Assembly (NCBI GenBank): GCA_963787675.1
Contig: CAWBDV010000004.1
Span: 124,001-188,000 of the forward strand
DNA from: JAJPKK01 sp963787675
GTDB taxonomy: Bacteria > Pseudomonadota > Alphaproteobacteria > Rhizobiales > Xanthobacteraceae
DNA length: 64,000 bases
Direction of reading: 5' to 3'
Each line of letters starts with the position of its first letter. Within the stretch, counting starts at the first letter, position 1. The notes under the pieces are model-generated. The model saw only the letters and a program-made list of their open reading frames with translations, was not told where the DNA came from and did not search any database. A program made the translations under genes and the position numbers. Shown piece after piece: positions 15,619 to 24,005 of the stretch.

Positions 15619-16683
15619 GTGAGCAACGAGCTGTTGTTGGTAGGCAGTCTGCCCGTCGATACCCCGAAGGAGGCATTCGAAGCAGTCGGCGTCCCGCTCG
15701 GAAAATATCTGTTTGCGGTGCCGGATGGTGAGGCCGGCCCTCGCCGCCACTGGATCAGTCGCGTGCATTATCAGGTGCTCGCCGCGCACCCCGAACTTGA
15801 AATCGTCCAGCGTCCCGGACCGGACGAGAACGGCGTCGAACGACTGGCACCGCGCTCGGCCGCCGACGCCTGGTGGTTCAAGGTGAAGGAGGGCGTCAAA
15901 CAGGTTCGATTCGGAGACCCGGGCTGGCGGCTTGGCTACGCACGCGACGCGCTGAACTCATACTTCGTATTCCAAACGCTGAAGGAGAAGGGCGTACTGC
16001 CCGCGCACCTGCGCTTCCAGGTGTCGATCCCAATGGTCAACAGCGTGCTGCCGCCGCGTATCTTTCCAAACCAGGACGACCTTGCCAAAATCAGGCCGGG
16101 CTACGAGGCGGCATTGCGCGCCGAGCTCGCGAACATCATCGAGCGGATTCCAGCTAACGAACTCGCCATCCAGTGGGACTGCTCGACCGAAATCCAGGAC
16201 GCCTATGGCGGCATACCTGGCTATCCGCTGGACGGTTCGATCGAGCGCAACTTGGCTGAAGTGCGCAATCTCGTGCCGCAAATCCCAGCCGACGTCGCGC
16301 TCGGCTACCACTTCTGCTTCGGTACGCTCGGCGGCTGGCCCCGCTTCCGTCCGGATGATCTTGGGCAGGCGGTCAAGCTCGCCAATGGTTTCGTCGCGGC
16401 GTCCGGCCGCAAGGTGGACTGGATTCATCTCCCGATTCTTGATCGCAGCGACGATGCGTTCTTCGCGCCGCTGAAGGATATCGAGCCGCGCGGCGCGCGG
16501 GTCTATCTCGGCATGATCCACAACATGCCGGGCTTCAAGGCGCGGCTTCAAACAGCGCGGAAGTATCTTCCCGAATTCGGGCTCGGTGCCTATTGCGGGT
16601 TCGGGCGACTGACGACGGCGCAACTGCCGAGCTTGGTGAGCGAGCATCTTGAGGCTGTCGCGCTGGCCGCTTCTACCCATTGA
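15619..16683 (+). CDS. Uncharacterised protein, possible UROD/MetE-like TIM-barrel
   Basis: This 354-residue protein begins at GTG 15619 (VSNELLLVGSLPVDTPKEAF). It is not confidently recognised. Segments such as LAIQWDCSTEIQDAYGG, ALGYHFCFGTLGGW, WIHLPILDRSDDAFFAPL and VYLGMIHNMPGFKARL alternate strand and helix. They recall the C-terminal barrel of cobalamin-independent methionine synthase and uroporphyrinogen decarboxylase. No zinc-ligand His-x-Cys set is clear, so methyl transfer is not claimed. It lies in a three-gene block between maf and yacG. Confidence 0.6.
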   Translation: MSNELLLVGSLPVDTPKEAFEAVGVPLGKYLFAVPDGEAGPRRHWISRVHYQVLAAHPELEIVQRPGPDENGVERLAPRSAADAWWFKVKEGVKQVRFGDPGWRLGYARDALNSYFVFQTLKEKGVLPAHLRFQVSIPMVNSVLPPRIFPNQDDLAKIRPGYEAALRAELANIIERIPANELAIQWDCSTEIQDAYGGIPGYPLDGSIERNLAEVRNLVPQIPADVALGYHFCFGTLGGWPRFRPDDLGQAVKLANGFVAASGRKVDWIHLPILDRSDDAFFAPLKDIEPRGARVYLGMIHNMPGFKARLQTARKYLPEFGLGAYCGFGRLTTAQLPSLVSEHLEAVALAASTH

Positions 16684-16696
16684 TCGCGAGCGGCGC

Positions 16697-17701
16697 TCAT
16701 CTCGGCTGAAGGTTGAGTTCCCTCGCGAAAGTCATCCAGAGCTCCCGGTCAGCACGGATATAGTCGCTCACGGCTTCCGGCGTATACGGCCCGCTGGTCG
16801 CATAGCCGAACATTTGGAAGCGCTTGAGGATCTCCGGGTCCTGCACGATTTCGCCGATTTCGCTGTTCATGCGCAGCTTGATGTCGTTTGGCAGTCCGGC
16901 CGGCGCCAGCAATGGAATGTAGCCCTCAATGCGGAAGCCGGGGATCATCTCGCCGACCGTCGGCAGGTCCGCGAGGCCCGGGAACCGGTCTTTCGACGTG
17001 ATGGCGATCCGGCGCAGTTTTTTGTCTTCGGCCAGAGCCGCGCTAGCCGCGATCGAACTGATGGACAGTTCGGTGAACCCGGCAACTGTGTCCTGCAGCG
17101 CCTGCGACGTGTTCCTGTACGCGACTTCGACCAGCTCGATCTCCGCGCGCTTGGTGAAGTACTGACCGACGACGCTCTGAAAAATAGCCGATGCATCCAC
17201 CGTATAATGAAGTTGGCGCGGCCGCGCCCGGGCGTGGGCGATCAACTCGGGAAGGGTCGTCACCGGCAGAGTCGGGTTCACCGAGATCACGAAAGGCCCG
17301 CGATCCGCGATCATCGCAACGGGCGCAAAATCCCGGTAAGGGTCGTAGGGCAGCGTTCTGAAAAGGAAGATGTTGGTCACGAGCGGACTCGGACCCGTGA
17401 ATAGGAAGGTGTAGCCATCGGGCGCGGCCCGCGCCGCAGCCTGCGCTCCGAGGATGTTCCCCGCACCCGGGATGTTTTCCACGATCACAGGCTGGCCGAG
17501 TTTGCGCGCAAGCCGTTCGGCCACGGTGCGCGCCATGATGTCGATTCCAATGCCGGGACCGAACGGCACCACCAATTTGATGGCTCGCGTCGGCCAATTT
17601 TCAGCTTTCGCGATTGCGGCCGGGACCGTGACGGTCAGCAGCACGATCAAAATCGACAGCAGCGGGCGCAAAGCTCTCCGGCACGGATGAGCGTGTGCCA
17701 C
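16697..17701 (-). CDS. Bug/TctC-family periplasmic substrate-binding protein
   Basis: This 334-residue protein has a likely GTG start at 17701 (MAHAHPCRRALRPLLSILIV); the Arg-rich N-terminus and hydrophobic stretch form a signal peptide ending near AIAKAENWP. Bug-family marks follow: RAIKLVVPFGPGIGIDIMAR, VIVENIPGAGNILGAQAAARA, PDGYTFLF and SVNPTLPVTTLPELIAHA. These proteins bind carboxylic acids for tripartite tricarboxylate transporters. No TctA/TctB membrane partner is nearby, the rule for most orphan Bug genes. The longer open frame upstream overlaps the next gene and is rejected. It is in an accessory block. Confidence 0.88.
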   Translation of the reverse strand: MAHAHPCRRALRPLLSILIVLLTVTVPAAIAKAENWPTRAIKLVVPFGPGIGIDIMARTVAERLARKLGQPVIVENIPGAGNILGAQAAARAAPDGYTFLFTGPSPLVTNIFLFRTLPYDPYRDFAPVAMIADRGPFVISVNPTLPVTTLPELIAHARARPRQLHYTVDASAIFQSVVGQYFTKRAEIELVEVAYRNTSQALQDTVAGFTELSISSIAASAALAEDKKLRRIAITSKDRFPGLADLPTVGEMIPGFRIEGYIPLLAPAGLPNDIKLRMNSEIGEIVQDPEILKRFQMFGYATSGPYTPEAVSDYIRADRELWMTFARELNLQPR

Positions 17702-17718
17702 TATGCGAGGCAAATTGG

Positions 17719-18045
17719 TTACTCGTCGATCTCGCGAAAGATGTCGAGCTCGACGGTGCCCGGAAACATCGCCCGCCAGGTCTGCAGAAACGCTTGCAGG
17801 CGAGGGTCGGCGGCGATCTGTTGGCGGCTCGTCTCCAGGGACTCGTCTACCTCGTAGTCCATGATCTGGATGAACTGCGCCGGCTGATCGACGTTCTGTA
17901 AGAGCCGGATCTGCTTTCCCCCGAACATCTCGTAATAGGGCTGCGTCGCCTTGATGAAGGCCGCGAACTTGGCCGGTTCGGTCGTGGGCAGCGTGAACCT
18001 GAGCTGCAGGATGCGGCTGACTTTCTTGACTTTCTCGTTTGCCAT
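17719..18045 (-). CDS. Small uncharacterised protein, possible dimeric alpha-beta barrel
   Basis: This 108-residue protein starts at ATG 18045 (MANEKVKKVSRILQLRFTL), following a GGGGCAAGGACTG stretch. The pattern strand (RILQLRFTL) - helix (PAKFAAFIKATQPYYEMF) - strand (IRLLQNV, FIQIMDYEV) - helix (ASLQ-like, PRLQAFLQTWRAMF) - strand (ELDIFREI) resembles ABM/NIPSNAP-type dimeric ferredoxin-like folds. It is 17 bp upstream of the Bug gene on the same strand, so the two may form an operon. No function is assigned. Confidence 0.65.
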   Translation of the reverse strand: MANEKVKKVSRILQLRFTLPTTEPAKFAAFIKATQPYYEMFGGKQIRLLQNVDQPAQFIQIMDYEVDESLETSRQQIAADPRLQAFLQTWRAMFPGTVELDIFREIDE

Positions 18046-18239
18046 CGTCAGTCCTTGCCCCCTGCGGGAACCGCCTCGGCGCACCCGTTTCTTCATGCAA
18101 GCATAGCCCAACTCTCACGTCCCGCCATCTGGGCTAGGCCAGCGCGGTCCAGGATTGCACAAAAGCGGTAATTCGCGACGGGGCGGCTCTCGGCGATCAG
18201 CCCCTCGCAGGGCGTGTAGCATGAGATTACATTGGCAGC

Positions 18240-18431
18240 ATGTCGTTGCCAAAGTCCACGCCTTCTCCAAAGCTCTGTGCCATCTGCGGTAAACCGCAGG
18301 AAGCGGCGTTCCGCCCCTTCTGTTCCCGCCGTTGCGCCGATGTCGATCTGCATCGCTGGCTTGCCGGCGCCTATGCGGTGCCCGCAACGGAGGATGACGA
18401 TGAGGCGCGCCGCGATGGCGACGCCGAGTAA
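18240..18431 (+). CDS. yacG: DNA gyrase inhibitor / zinc-finger protein YacG
   Basis: This 63-residue protein has four zinc-ligand cysteines, C13-x2-C16 (LCAICGKP) and C28-x3-C32 (PFCSRRCADVDL), followed by HRWLAGAYAVP and an acidic tail. It is a compact YacG. In E. coli YacG binds GyrB and inhibits gyrase. Relatives place yacG directly after maf; here three accessory genes lie between them. Confidence 0.93.
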   Translation: MSLPKSTPSPKLCAICGKPQEAAFRPFCSRRCADVDLHRWLAGAYAVPATEDDDEARRDGDAE

Positions 18432-18576
18432 GGCCTTCGCATTGCGCGGCGCGGCCTTACTCTTTTCCGCCTTCTGACGCGGGTGTATCGTGATGCCGGC
18501 GCGCAGGATCAGCCGCCGCCTGATCTGCGCTACTTCACGAAGTTGCAGAAATAATAGCAGGAGCACGCTGCGCCGC

Positions 18577-19422
18577 ATGAAACTCGCGAGTTTTCTGGCC
18601 GGTGGCAAGCCGGCGTTCGGCGTGGTCGAAGGCGACGGCATCGTCGATGGGACGCGCCGCCTCGGCGGGCGCTTCGCCAACCTGCGCGAAGCGCTGGCCG
18701 CGGATGCCCTCGACGAGATCCGTCGCGCGACTGCCGGCGCGCAGCCCGATCACCGGCTTGCCGACGTGACCTTGCTGCCGGTCATTCCCGACCCGCAGCG
18801 CATCGTCTGCGTCGGCATCAATTACCGCTCCCACGCCGAGGAAACCGGCCGCGATATTTCGCCGGCGCCCAGCGTATTTCTGCGCCTCGCCGATACTTTG
18901 ATCGGGCACGGGGCGGCACTGGTGCGGCCCAAAGTCTCGAAGATGTTCGACTTCGAGGGCGAGCTTGCGGTCGTGATCGGCCGTCCCGGTCGCCACGTAG
19001 ACGAAGCCGATGCCCTGACATACGTCGCGGGTTACACCTGTTTCGTCGACGGCAGCGTGCGCGACTATCAGAAATTCTCGGTGACCTCGGGCAAGAATTT
19101 TCCCGCGACCGGTCCGCTCGGTCCCTTCCTGGTGACGACCGATGAAATTCCCGACCCGACGCGGCTCACCCTCGTGACGCGCCTCAACGGGGTCGAGATG
19201 CAGCGCTCCGGCACCGACATGCTGATCTACTCGATCCCGAAGGTGATCAAGTTCGTCTCCGATTTCACTTCGCTCGCGCCCGGCGATGTCATCGCCACCG
19301 GCACGCCCGCGGGCGTCGGCCATCGCCGCAATCCGCCGCTGTGGATGAAGCCGGGCGACGTGCTCGAGGTGGAGATTTCCGGGATCGGCACGCTACGCAA
19401 TCCGGTGATCGACGAAGCGTGA
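18577..19422 (+). CDS. Fumarylacetoacetate hydrolase (FAH) family protein
   Basis: This 281-residue protein starts at ATG 18577 (MKLASFLAGGKPAFGVVEGDGI) behind an AGGAG site. The FAH fold is shown by RIVCVGINYRSHAEETGRD, PSVFLRLADTLIGHGA, the metal-ligand acidic residues in FDFEGELAVVIGR and FVDGSVRDYQ, TSGKNFPATGPLGPFLVT and GDVIATGTPAGVGHRR. It fits acylpyruvases and 2-keto-4-pentenoate-hydratase-like members more than true fumarylacetoacetase, which is about 420 residues. Substrate is unknown. Confidence 0.9.
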   Translation: MKLASFLAGGKPAFGVVEGDGIVDGTRRLGGRFANLREALAADALDEIRRATAGAQPDHRLADVTLLPVIPDPQRIVCVGINYRSHAEETGRDISPAPSVFLRLADTLIGHGAALVRPKVSKMFDFEGELAVVIGRPGRHVDEADALTYVAGYTCFVDGSVRDYQKFSVTSGKNFPATGPLGPFLVTTDEIPDPTRLTLVTRLNGVEMQRSGTDMLIYSIPKVIKFVSDFTSLAPGDVIATGTPAGVGHRRNPPLWMKPGDVLEVEISGIGTLRNPVIDEA

Positions 19423-19437
19423 TCGCGTCAGCGCGGC

Positions 19438-22400
19438 TCATTCCGCCGGATGCGCCGACGCGGCTTGTGGCGTGCGGCGACGACCGCCGAGGCCCGCAAT
19501 CCATCGCGTGATCACGTAGAACACCGGCGTGAAGATCAGGCCGAAGGCGGTGACGCCGATCATGCCGGCAAATACCGCGGTGCCCAGCGCCTGGCGCAGT
19601 TCGGCGCCGGCGCCGACCGCCCAGACCAGCGGCACCACGCCGAAGATGAACGCGAACGACGTCATCAGGATCGGACGTAGCCGCAACCGTGCCGCCTCGA
19701 CCGCCGCCGCGAACCGATCGCGGCCGCGGTCCTCGAGCTGGCGCGCGAATTCCACGATCAGAATGGCATTCTTCGCAGCGAGCCCGATCAGCACGACGAA
19801 GCCGACCTGGGTCAGGATGTTGTTGTCCATGCCGCGCGTGATCACGCCGGTGATCGAGGCGACGAGGCACATCGGCACGATCAGGATGACCGCAAGCGGG
19901 AGCGAGAGGCTCTCGTATTGTGCCGCCAGCACCAGGAACACGAACACCACGGCAAGTGCGAAGGCGAAGCCCGCGGTGTTGCCGGCCCTGATCTGCTGGA
20001 AGGCAAGATTGGTCCACTCGTAGCTGAAGCCGTCGGGCAGCACCTCGTTCGCGATCTGCTCCATCATCTGGATGGCCTGGCCCTGCGAGTAGCCGGGCGC
20101 GGCGGCACCATCGACCTCGGCGGCGCGATAGAGGTTGTAGCGCGGAACGCGGTAGGGCCCCGAAATGCTGCGCATCGTCGTGAAGGAGCCGAGCGGCACG
20201 GTGTCGCCGTTCGAATTGCGCACGCGCAGCTTGAGAATGTCGCGGGGGTTCTCGCGCTCGGGGCCATCGGCCTGGGCCATCACCCGGAAGGTGCGGCCGA
20301 ACAGGTTGAAGTCGTTGACGTAGGACGAGCCGATGAAGACCTGCAGCGCGGTGAATACGTCGTTGACGTTGATGCCGAGCAGTTGCGCCTTGGCGCGGTC
20401 GATGTCGAGATAGAGCTGCGGCGTCGAGGTTTCGAACAGCGTGAAGACCTGCACCAGGCCCGGCGTCTGGTTGGCGCGGGCCATGACCGCGGCCGCGGCC
20501 TGTTGCAGCGCCTGCGGGCCGCGGCCGGCGCGGTCCTCGATGATCATGCGAAAGCCGCCGGCATTGCCGATGCCCGACACCGGCGGCGGCGGCACCACGA
20601 AGACGAACGCATCCTGGATCACGGAGAGCTTTTGGAACAGCGCGCGGGTGATGGCCGCGGCCGATTTCCGCGGATCCTTGGCGCGCTCCTCCCACGGCTC
20701 GAGAGTCAGGAACATCGCGCCGGCGTTGGGCGCGTTGGTGAAGGTGGCACCGGAGAAGCCGACGATGTTGACGGCGTGCGCGACGCCCGGGACGGCCAGC
20801 GCGATGTCGACCGCGCGGCGATGGACCTCGTCGGTGCGCGCGAGCGACGCGCCGGGCGGCAACTGCGTCACCATGATCAGGTAGCCGCGGTCGACCGGCG
20901 GAATGAAGCCCGACGGCGTCTTACGGAATTCGTTCATGCCGTAAGCGATGATGGCCACGTACGCGACAAGCATCACCGCCGCGATGCGCACCATCCGGGC
21001 AGTGAGCGCGCCGTAGCCCAGCGCCAGCCGATCGAAGCCCCAATTGAACGCGCCGAAGAAGCCATGGATCGGCCGCTCCCACCAATGCCGCGGCCCATGG
21101 GTGTTATGCGGCTTGAGGAGCAGCGCACACATCGCAGGCGAAAGCGTCAGCGACACGATAAGCGAAATTACCGTGGTGCCGGCGATGGTAAGGGCGAACT
21201 GGCGATAGAATTGCCCGGAAATGCCGGTGATGAATCCCGCTGGCACGAACACCGCACACAGGACGAGCGCGATCGCGATCAACGCTGAGCCGACCTCGTC
21301 CATGCTCTTGATCGCCGCCTCGCGCGGCGACAGACCCATCCCGATGTTGCGCTCCACGTTCTCGACGACGACGATGGCGTCATCGACCACGATGCCGACG
21401 GCGAGCACGAGACCGAACAGCGACAGGTTGTTCAGCGTGAAGCCGAAGATCGCCATAAAGAAGAAGGTGCCGATCAGCGACACCGGGATCGCCACGATCG
21501 GAATGATCGCGGCGCGCCACGTCTGCAGGAACAGAATGACCACCAGCACCACGAGCACGATCGCCTCGAGGATCGTCTCGATGACGGCGTCGACCGACTG
21601 CTGGATGAACTCGGTCGGATTGTAGACGATCGTGTAGTTGATGCCGGGCGGGAAACGCTTCGCCACGGTTTCCATGGTTGCGATAACGCCCTTCGCGGTC
21701 GCGAGAGCATTCGAGCCCGGGCGCTGGAAAACGGCGATGGCAACCGCGGGATCGCGGTCGAGGTAGGAGTTCGAGCTGTAGTCCTGGGCTGCAAGCTCGA
21801 TGCGCGCCACGTCCTTGAGCCGCACCAGCGCGCCCGGCACCTGCTTGATGACGATGCTGGCGAACTCGTCGGGCTCGGCGAGCCGACCGAGCGTCTGCAC
21901 GGCGATCTCGAACGCGCCGGGTTTTGCGATCGGCTGCTGGTTGAGAACGCCCGAAGCCACTTGAATGTTCTGGGCCTGCAGCGCCGCCGTCACGTCGTTC
22001 GCAGTGAGGCCAAGCGACTGCATGCGATCCGGATCGAGCCAGATGCGCATCGCGTAATCGCGCACGCCGAACACCGTGAGCGAGCCGACGCCATCGACCC
22101 GCGACAATGCGTCCTTGATCTCGAGCGTCGCGTAATTGGAAATGAAGAGCGCATCGCGCGATTTGTCCGGCGAATAGAGGTGCACGACCATCATCAGGTC
22201 GGGCGAGGCCTTGGCCACGGTGACGCCGACATTGCGGACATCGGCCGGCAGCCGCGGCTGGGCGATCGCGGCGCGGTTCTGGACCTGGACCTGGGCGATG
22301 TCGAGGTTCGTCCCGATCTCGAACGACACCGAAATGGTGAAGCGGCCATCGGACGTCGAGTTCGACGCCATATAGATCATGTTCTCGACACCGTTGATCT

Positions 22401-22608
22401 GATCCTCGATCGGACCGACGACGGTCAGCGCGACGGTTTCGGCGCTCGCGCCGGGATACTGGCCGGTGACGTTGATGACCGGGGGCGCGATCTCCGGATA
22501 CTGGGCGACCGGAAGGCGGAAGAACGACACCGCGCCCAGGATGACGAAGACGATCGACACGACCGCCGCGAAGATCGGACGGTCGATGAAGAAATGCGAA
22601 ATCCGCAT
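19438..22608 (-). CDS. RND multidrug efflux permease, HAE1/AcrB family
   Basis: This 1056-residue inner-membrane proton antiporter starts MRISHFFIDRPIFAAVVSIV. The proton-relay Asp pair is present in VGIVVDDAIVVVENVER, and the matching TM10 Lys in GLAAKNAILIVEFARQLEDRGRD. Two large periplasmic loops (about 40-330 and 560-870) and 12 membrane spans fit AcrB/MexB. It lies 8 bp downstream of the adaptor gene. No outer-membrane TolC-like gene is adjacent, so an unlinked one is probably shared. Substrates cannot be read from sequence. Confidence 0.95.
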   Translation of the reverse strand: MRISHFFIDRPIFAAVVSIVFVILGAVSFFRLPVAQYPEIAPPVINVTGQYPGASAETVALTVVGPIEDQINGVENMIYMASNSTSDGRFTISVSFEIGTNLDIAQVQVQNRAAIAQPRLPADVRNVGVTVAKASPDLMMVVHLYSPDKSRDALFISNYATLEIKDALSRVDGVGSLTVFGVRDYAMRIWLDPDRMQSLGLTANDVTAALQAQNIQVASGVLNQQPIAKPGAFEIAVQTLGRLAEPDEFASIVIKQVPGALVRLKDVARIELAAQDYSSNSYLDRDPAVAIAVFQRPGSNALATAKGVIATMETVAKRFPPGINYTIVYNPTEFIQQSVDAVIETILEAIVLVVLVVILFLQTWRAAIIPIVAIPVSLIGTFFFMAIFGFTLNNLSLFGLVLAVGIVVDDAIVVVENVERNIGMGLSPREAAIKSMDEVGSALIAIALVLCAVFVPAGFITGISGQFYRQFALTIAGTTVISLIVSLTLSPAMCALLLKPHNTHGPRHWWERPIHGFFGAFNWGFDRLALGYGALTARMVRIAAVMLVAYVAIIAYGMNEFRKTPSGFIPPVDRGYLIMVTQLPPGASLARTDEVHRRAVDIALAVPGVAHAVNIVGFSGATFTNAPNAGAMFLTLEPWEERAKDPRKSAAAITRALFQKLSVIQDAFVFVVPPPPVSGIGNAGGFRMIIEDRAGRGPQALQQAAAAVMARANQTPGLVQVFTLFETSTPQLYLDIDRAKAQLLGINVNDVFTALQVFIGSSYVNDFNLFGRTFRVMAQADGPERENPRDILKLRVRNSNGDTVPLGSFTTMRSISGPYRVPRYNLYRAAEVDGAAAPGYSQGQAIQMMEQIANEVLPDGFSYEWTNLAFQQIRAGNTAGFAFALAVVFVFLVLAAQYESLSLPLAVILIVPMCLVASITGVITRGMDNNILTQVGFVVLIGLAAKNAILIVEFARQLEDRGRDRFAAAVEAARLRLRPILMTSFAFIFGVVPLVWAVGAGAELRQALGTAVFAGMIGVTAFGLIFTPVFYVITRWIAGLGGRRRTPQAASAHPAE

Positions 22609-22616
22609 CGACGGCC

Positions 22617-23792
22617 TCAGCTCTTGGCTTGCGGCGTGGCGGCAACCGGCGGCGCCTCTTCCTCCTGCGGGTTCACTTTCAAGTTGGGCCGCGCCCGCAT
22701 CAGGCCGTTGACGATGACCTTGTCATCGGCGTCGAGGCCGGTCTTGATCACGCGCTTGCCGTCGGCCATTTCGCCGATGGTCACGTATTTCATCTTCACG
22801 ATGTTGTCGGCGCCGACGGTGAGGACATATTTGCGCGCCTGCTCGGTGCCGATCGCGGCATCGGGCACGAGCATCGCGGTATAGGGCGGCGAACCCGGCA
22901 GCCGGACCCGACCGAACATGCCGGGCGTGAAAACGAAATCCGAGTTGGAAAAAACGGCGCGCCCGCGGATGGTGCCGGTCGAGCGATCGATGACGTTGTC
23001 GACGAAATCCATGTGGCCGCTGTGGGTGAACGCCGGCTCGTCGAGCAGCTTGAGATCGACAGCGACTCCGCCCTCGTGGCCCGCCATTTCCTTTTCCTTG
23101 CTGCCGCGCGAGAGGCGCTGGTAGCGCAGGTACGACGCTTCATCGAACGTGAACTCGAAGCGGATGGGATCGAGCGACACGACCGTCGCGAGAAGCGAGG
23201 TGTTGCCGGTCGTCGTTCCGGTCACGAGATTGCCGGGCGAGACACGACGGTCGCCGATGCGTCCGCCGACCGGCGCGCGCAGCTCGGTGAATTCGAGGTC
23301 GAGCTTCGCGCTCTTCACCGCCGCCTCGCGCGCGGCAACGGTCGCTTCGGCGACCTTTTTTGCCTGGGTGCGCTGATCGAAAATCTGCTCGGTGATGTTG
23401 CGCTCGCGCACGAGCGCGGCGGCGCGGCCGAGATCGACTTCCGCAAACGCGAGGGTAGCGCGCGCCTGCTCAAGGTTGGCCTGGGCTTGGTCGAGCGCCG
23501 TCTGGAAGGGGCGCTTGTCGAGGGTGAACAGAAGGTCGCCCTGCTTGACCATCTGCCCGTCGGTGAAATCGATGCGGTCGAGATAGCCCGAGACGCGCGC
23601 GCGGATTTCGACGGCGTCGATTGCGACGAACCGGCCGACATACTCGTCCTGGTCGACGACGGTGCGCGTCGCGGGCTTGGCGACGGTGACCGTCGGCGGT
23701 GGCGGCGCGAAGGCTTGTTTCTGCGCCTCGCCGCAGCCCGCCAACAGGGCGAGCGCGCCAAGCAAACCGCACACAGAATTAAATTTGGGCAT
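22617..23792 (-). CDS. RND efflux periplasmic adaptor lipoprotein
   Basis: This 391-residue membrane-fusion protein has a lipoprotein signal peptide with lipobox LLAG-C around residues 17-20 (LGALALLAGCGEAQ). It contains lipoyl-like and alpha-hairpin regions (VEIRARVSGYLDRIDFTDGQMVKQGDLLFTLD, then a coiled coil AQANLEQARATLAFAEVDLGRA) and beta-barrel parts (FTELRAPVGGRIGDRRVSPGNLV). It bridges the permease and an outer-membrane channel, is the first gene of the pair, and has no repressor gene beside it. Confidence 0.95.
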   Translation of the reverse strand: MPKFNSVCGLLGALALLAGCGEAQKQAFAPPPPTVTVAKPATRTVVDQDEYVGRFVAIDAVEIRARVSGYLDRIDFTDGQMVKQGDLLFTLDKRPFQTALDQAQANLEQARATLAFAEVDLGRAAALVRERNITEQIFDQRTQAKKVAEATVAAREAAVKSAKLDLEFTELRAPVGGRIGDRRVSPGNLVTGTTTGNTSLLATVVSLDPIRFEFTFDEASYLRYQRLSRGSKEKEMAGHEGGVAVDLKLLDEPAFTHSGHMDFVDNVIDRSTGTIRGRAVFSNSDFVFTPGMFGRVRLPGSPPYTAMLVPDAAIGTEQARKYVLTVGADNIVKMKYVTIGEMADGKRVIKTGLDADDKVIVNGLMRARPNLKVNPQEEEAPPVAATPQAKS

Positions 23793-23810
23793 GATGTCCC
23801 CGTCGAATCG

Positions 23811-23834
23811 TTCGTACGGCTTTTATTCGTACGG
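23811..23834. promoter_or_regulatory. Candidate operator: direct repeat TTCGTACGG upstream of RND operon
   Basis: TTCGTACGG occurs twice, 15 bp apart start to start, 19-42 bp upstream of the adaptor start. Each copy holds the palindrome CGTACG. Such spacing suits a repressor dimer of dimers. The rest of the gap to 24005 is AT-rich with no gene. The binding protein is unknown. Confidence 0.35.
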
Positions 23835-24005
23835 AAAGCAAGTTTTCGGCCATTGGCTACATGAAGATGACAGCTAAGCCAGAAACAATCTCGATTGAAA
23901 CTATTGATCGATTCATGAGCGGCCGCGCCCATTAAATGTGATGATTTACCCAAGTTTTACAATCCGCTCATCCGACTAAAGTCGAACCGGCGATTATTTG
24001 GGCAA

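Noticed and set aside
15619..18045. The three genes between maf and yacG as a genomic island with integrase or attachment sites
   Set aside because: No integrase, direct repeat or tRNA edge was found and base composition is like the surroundings.
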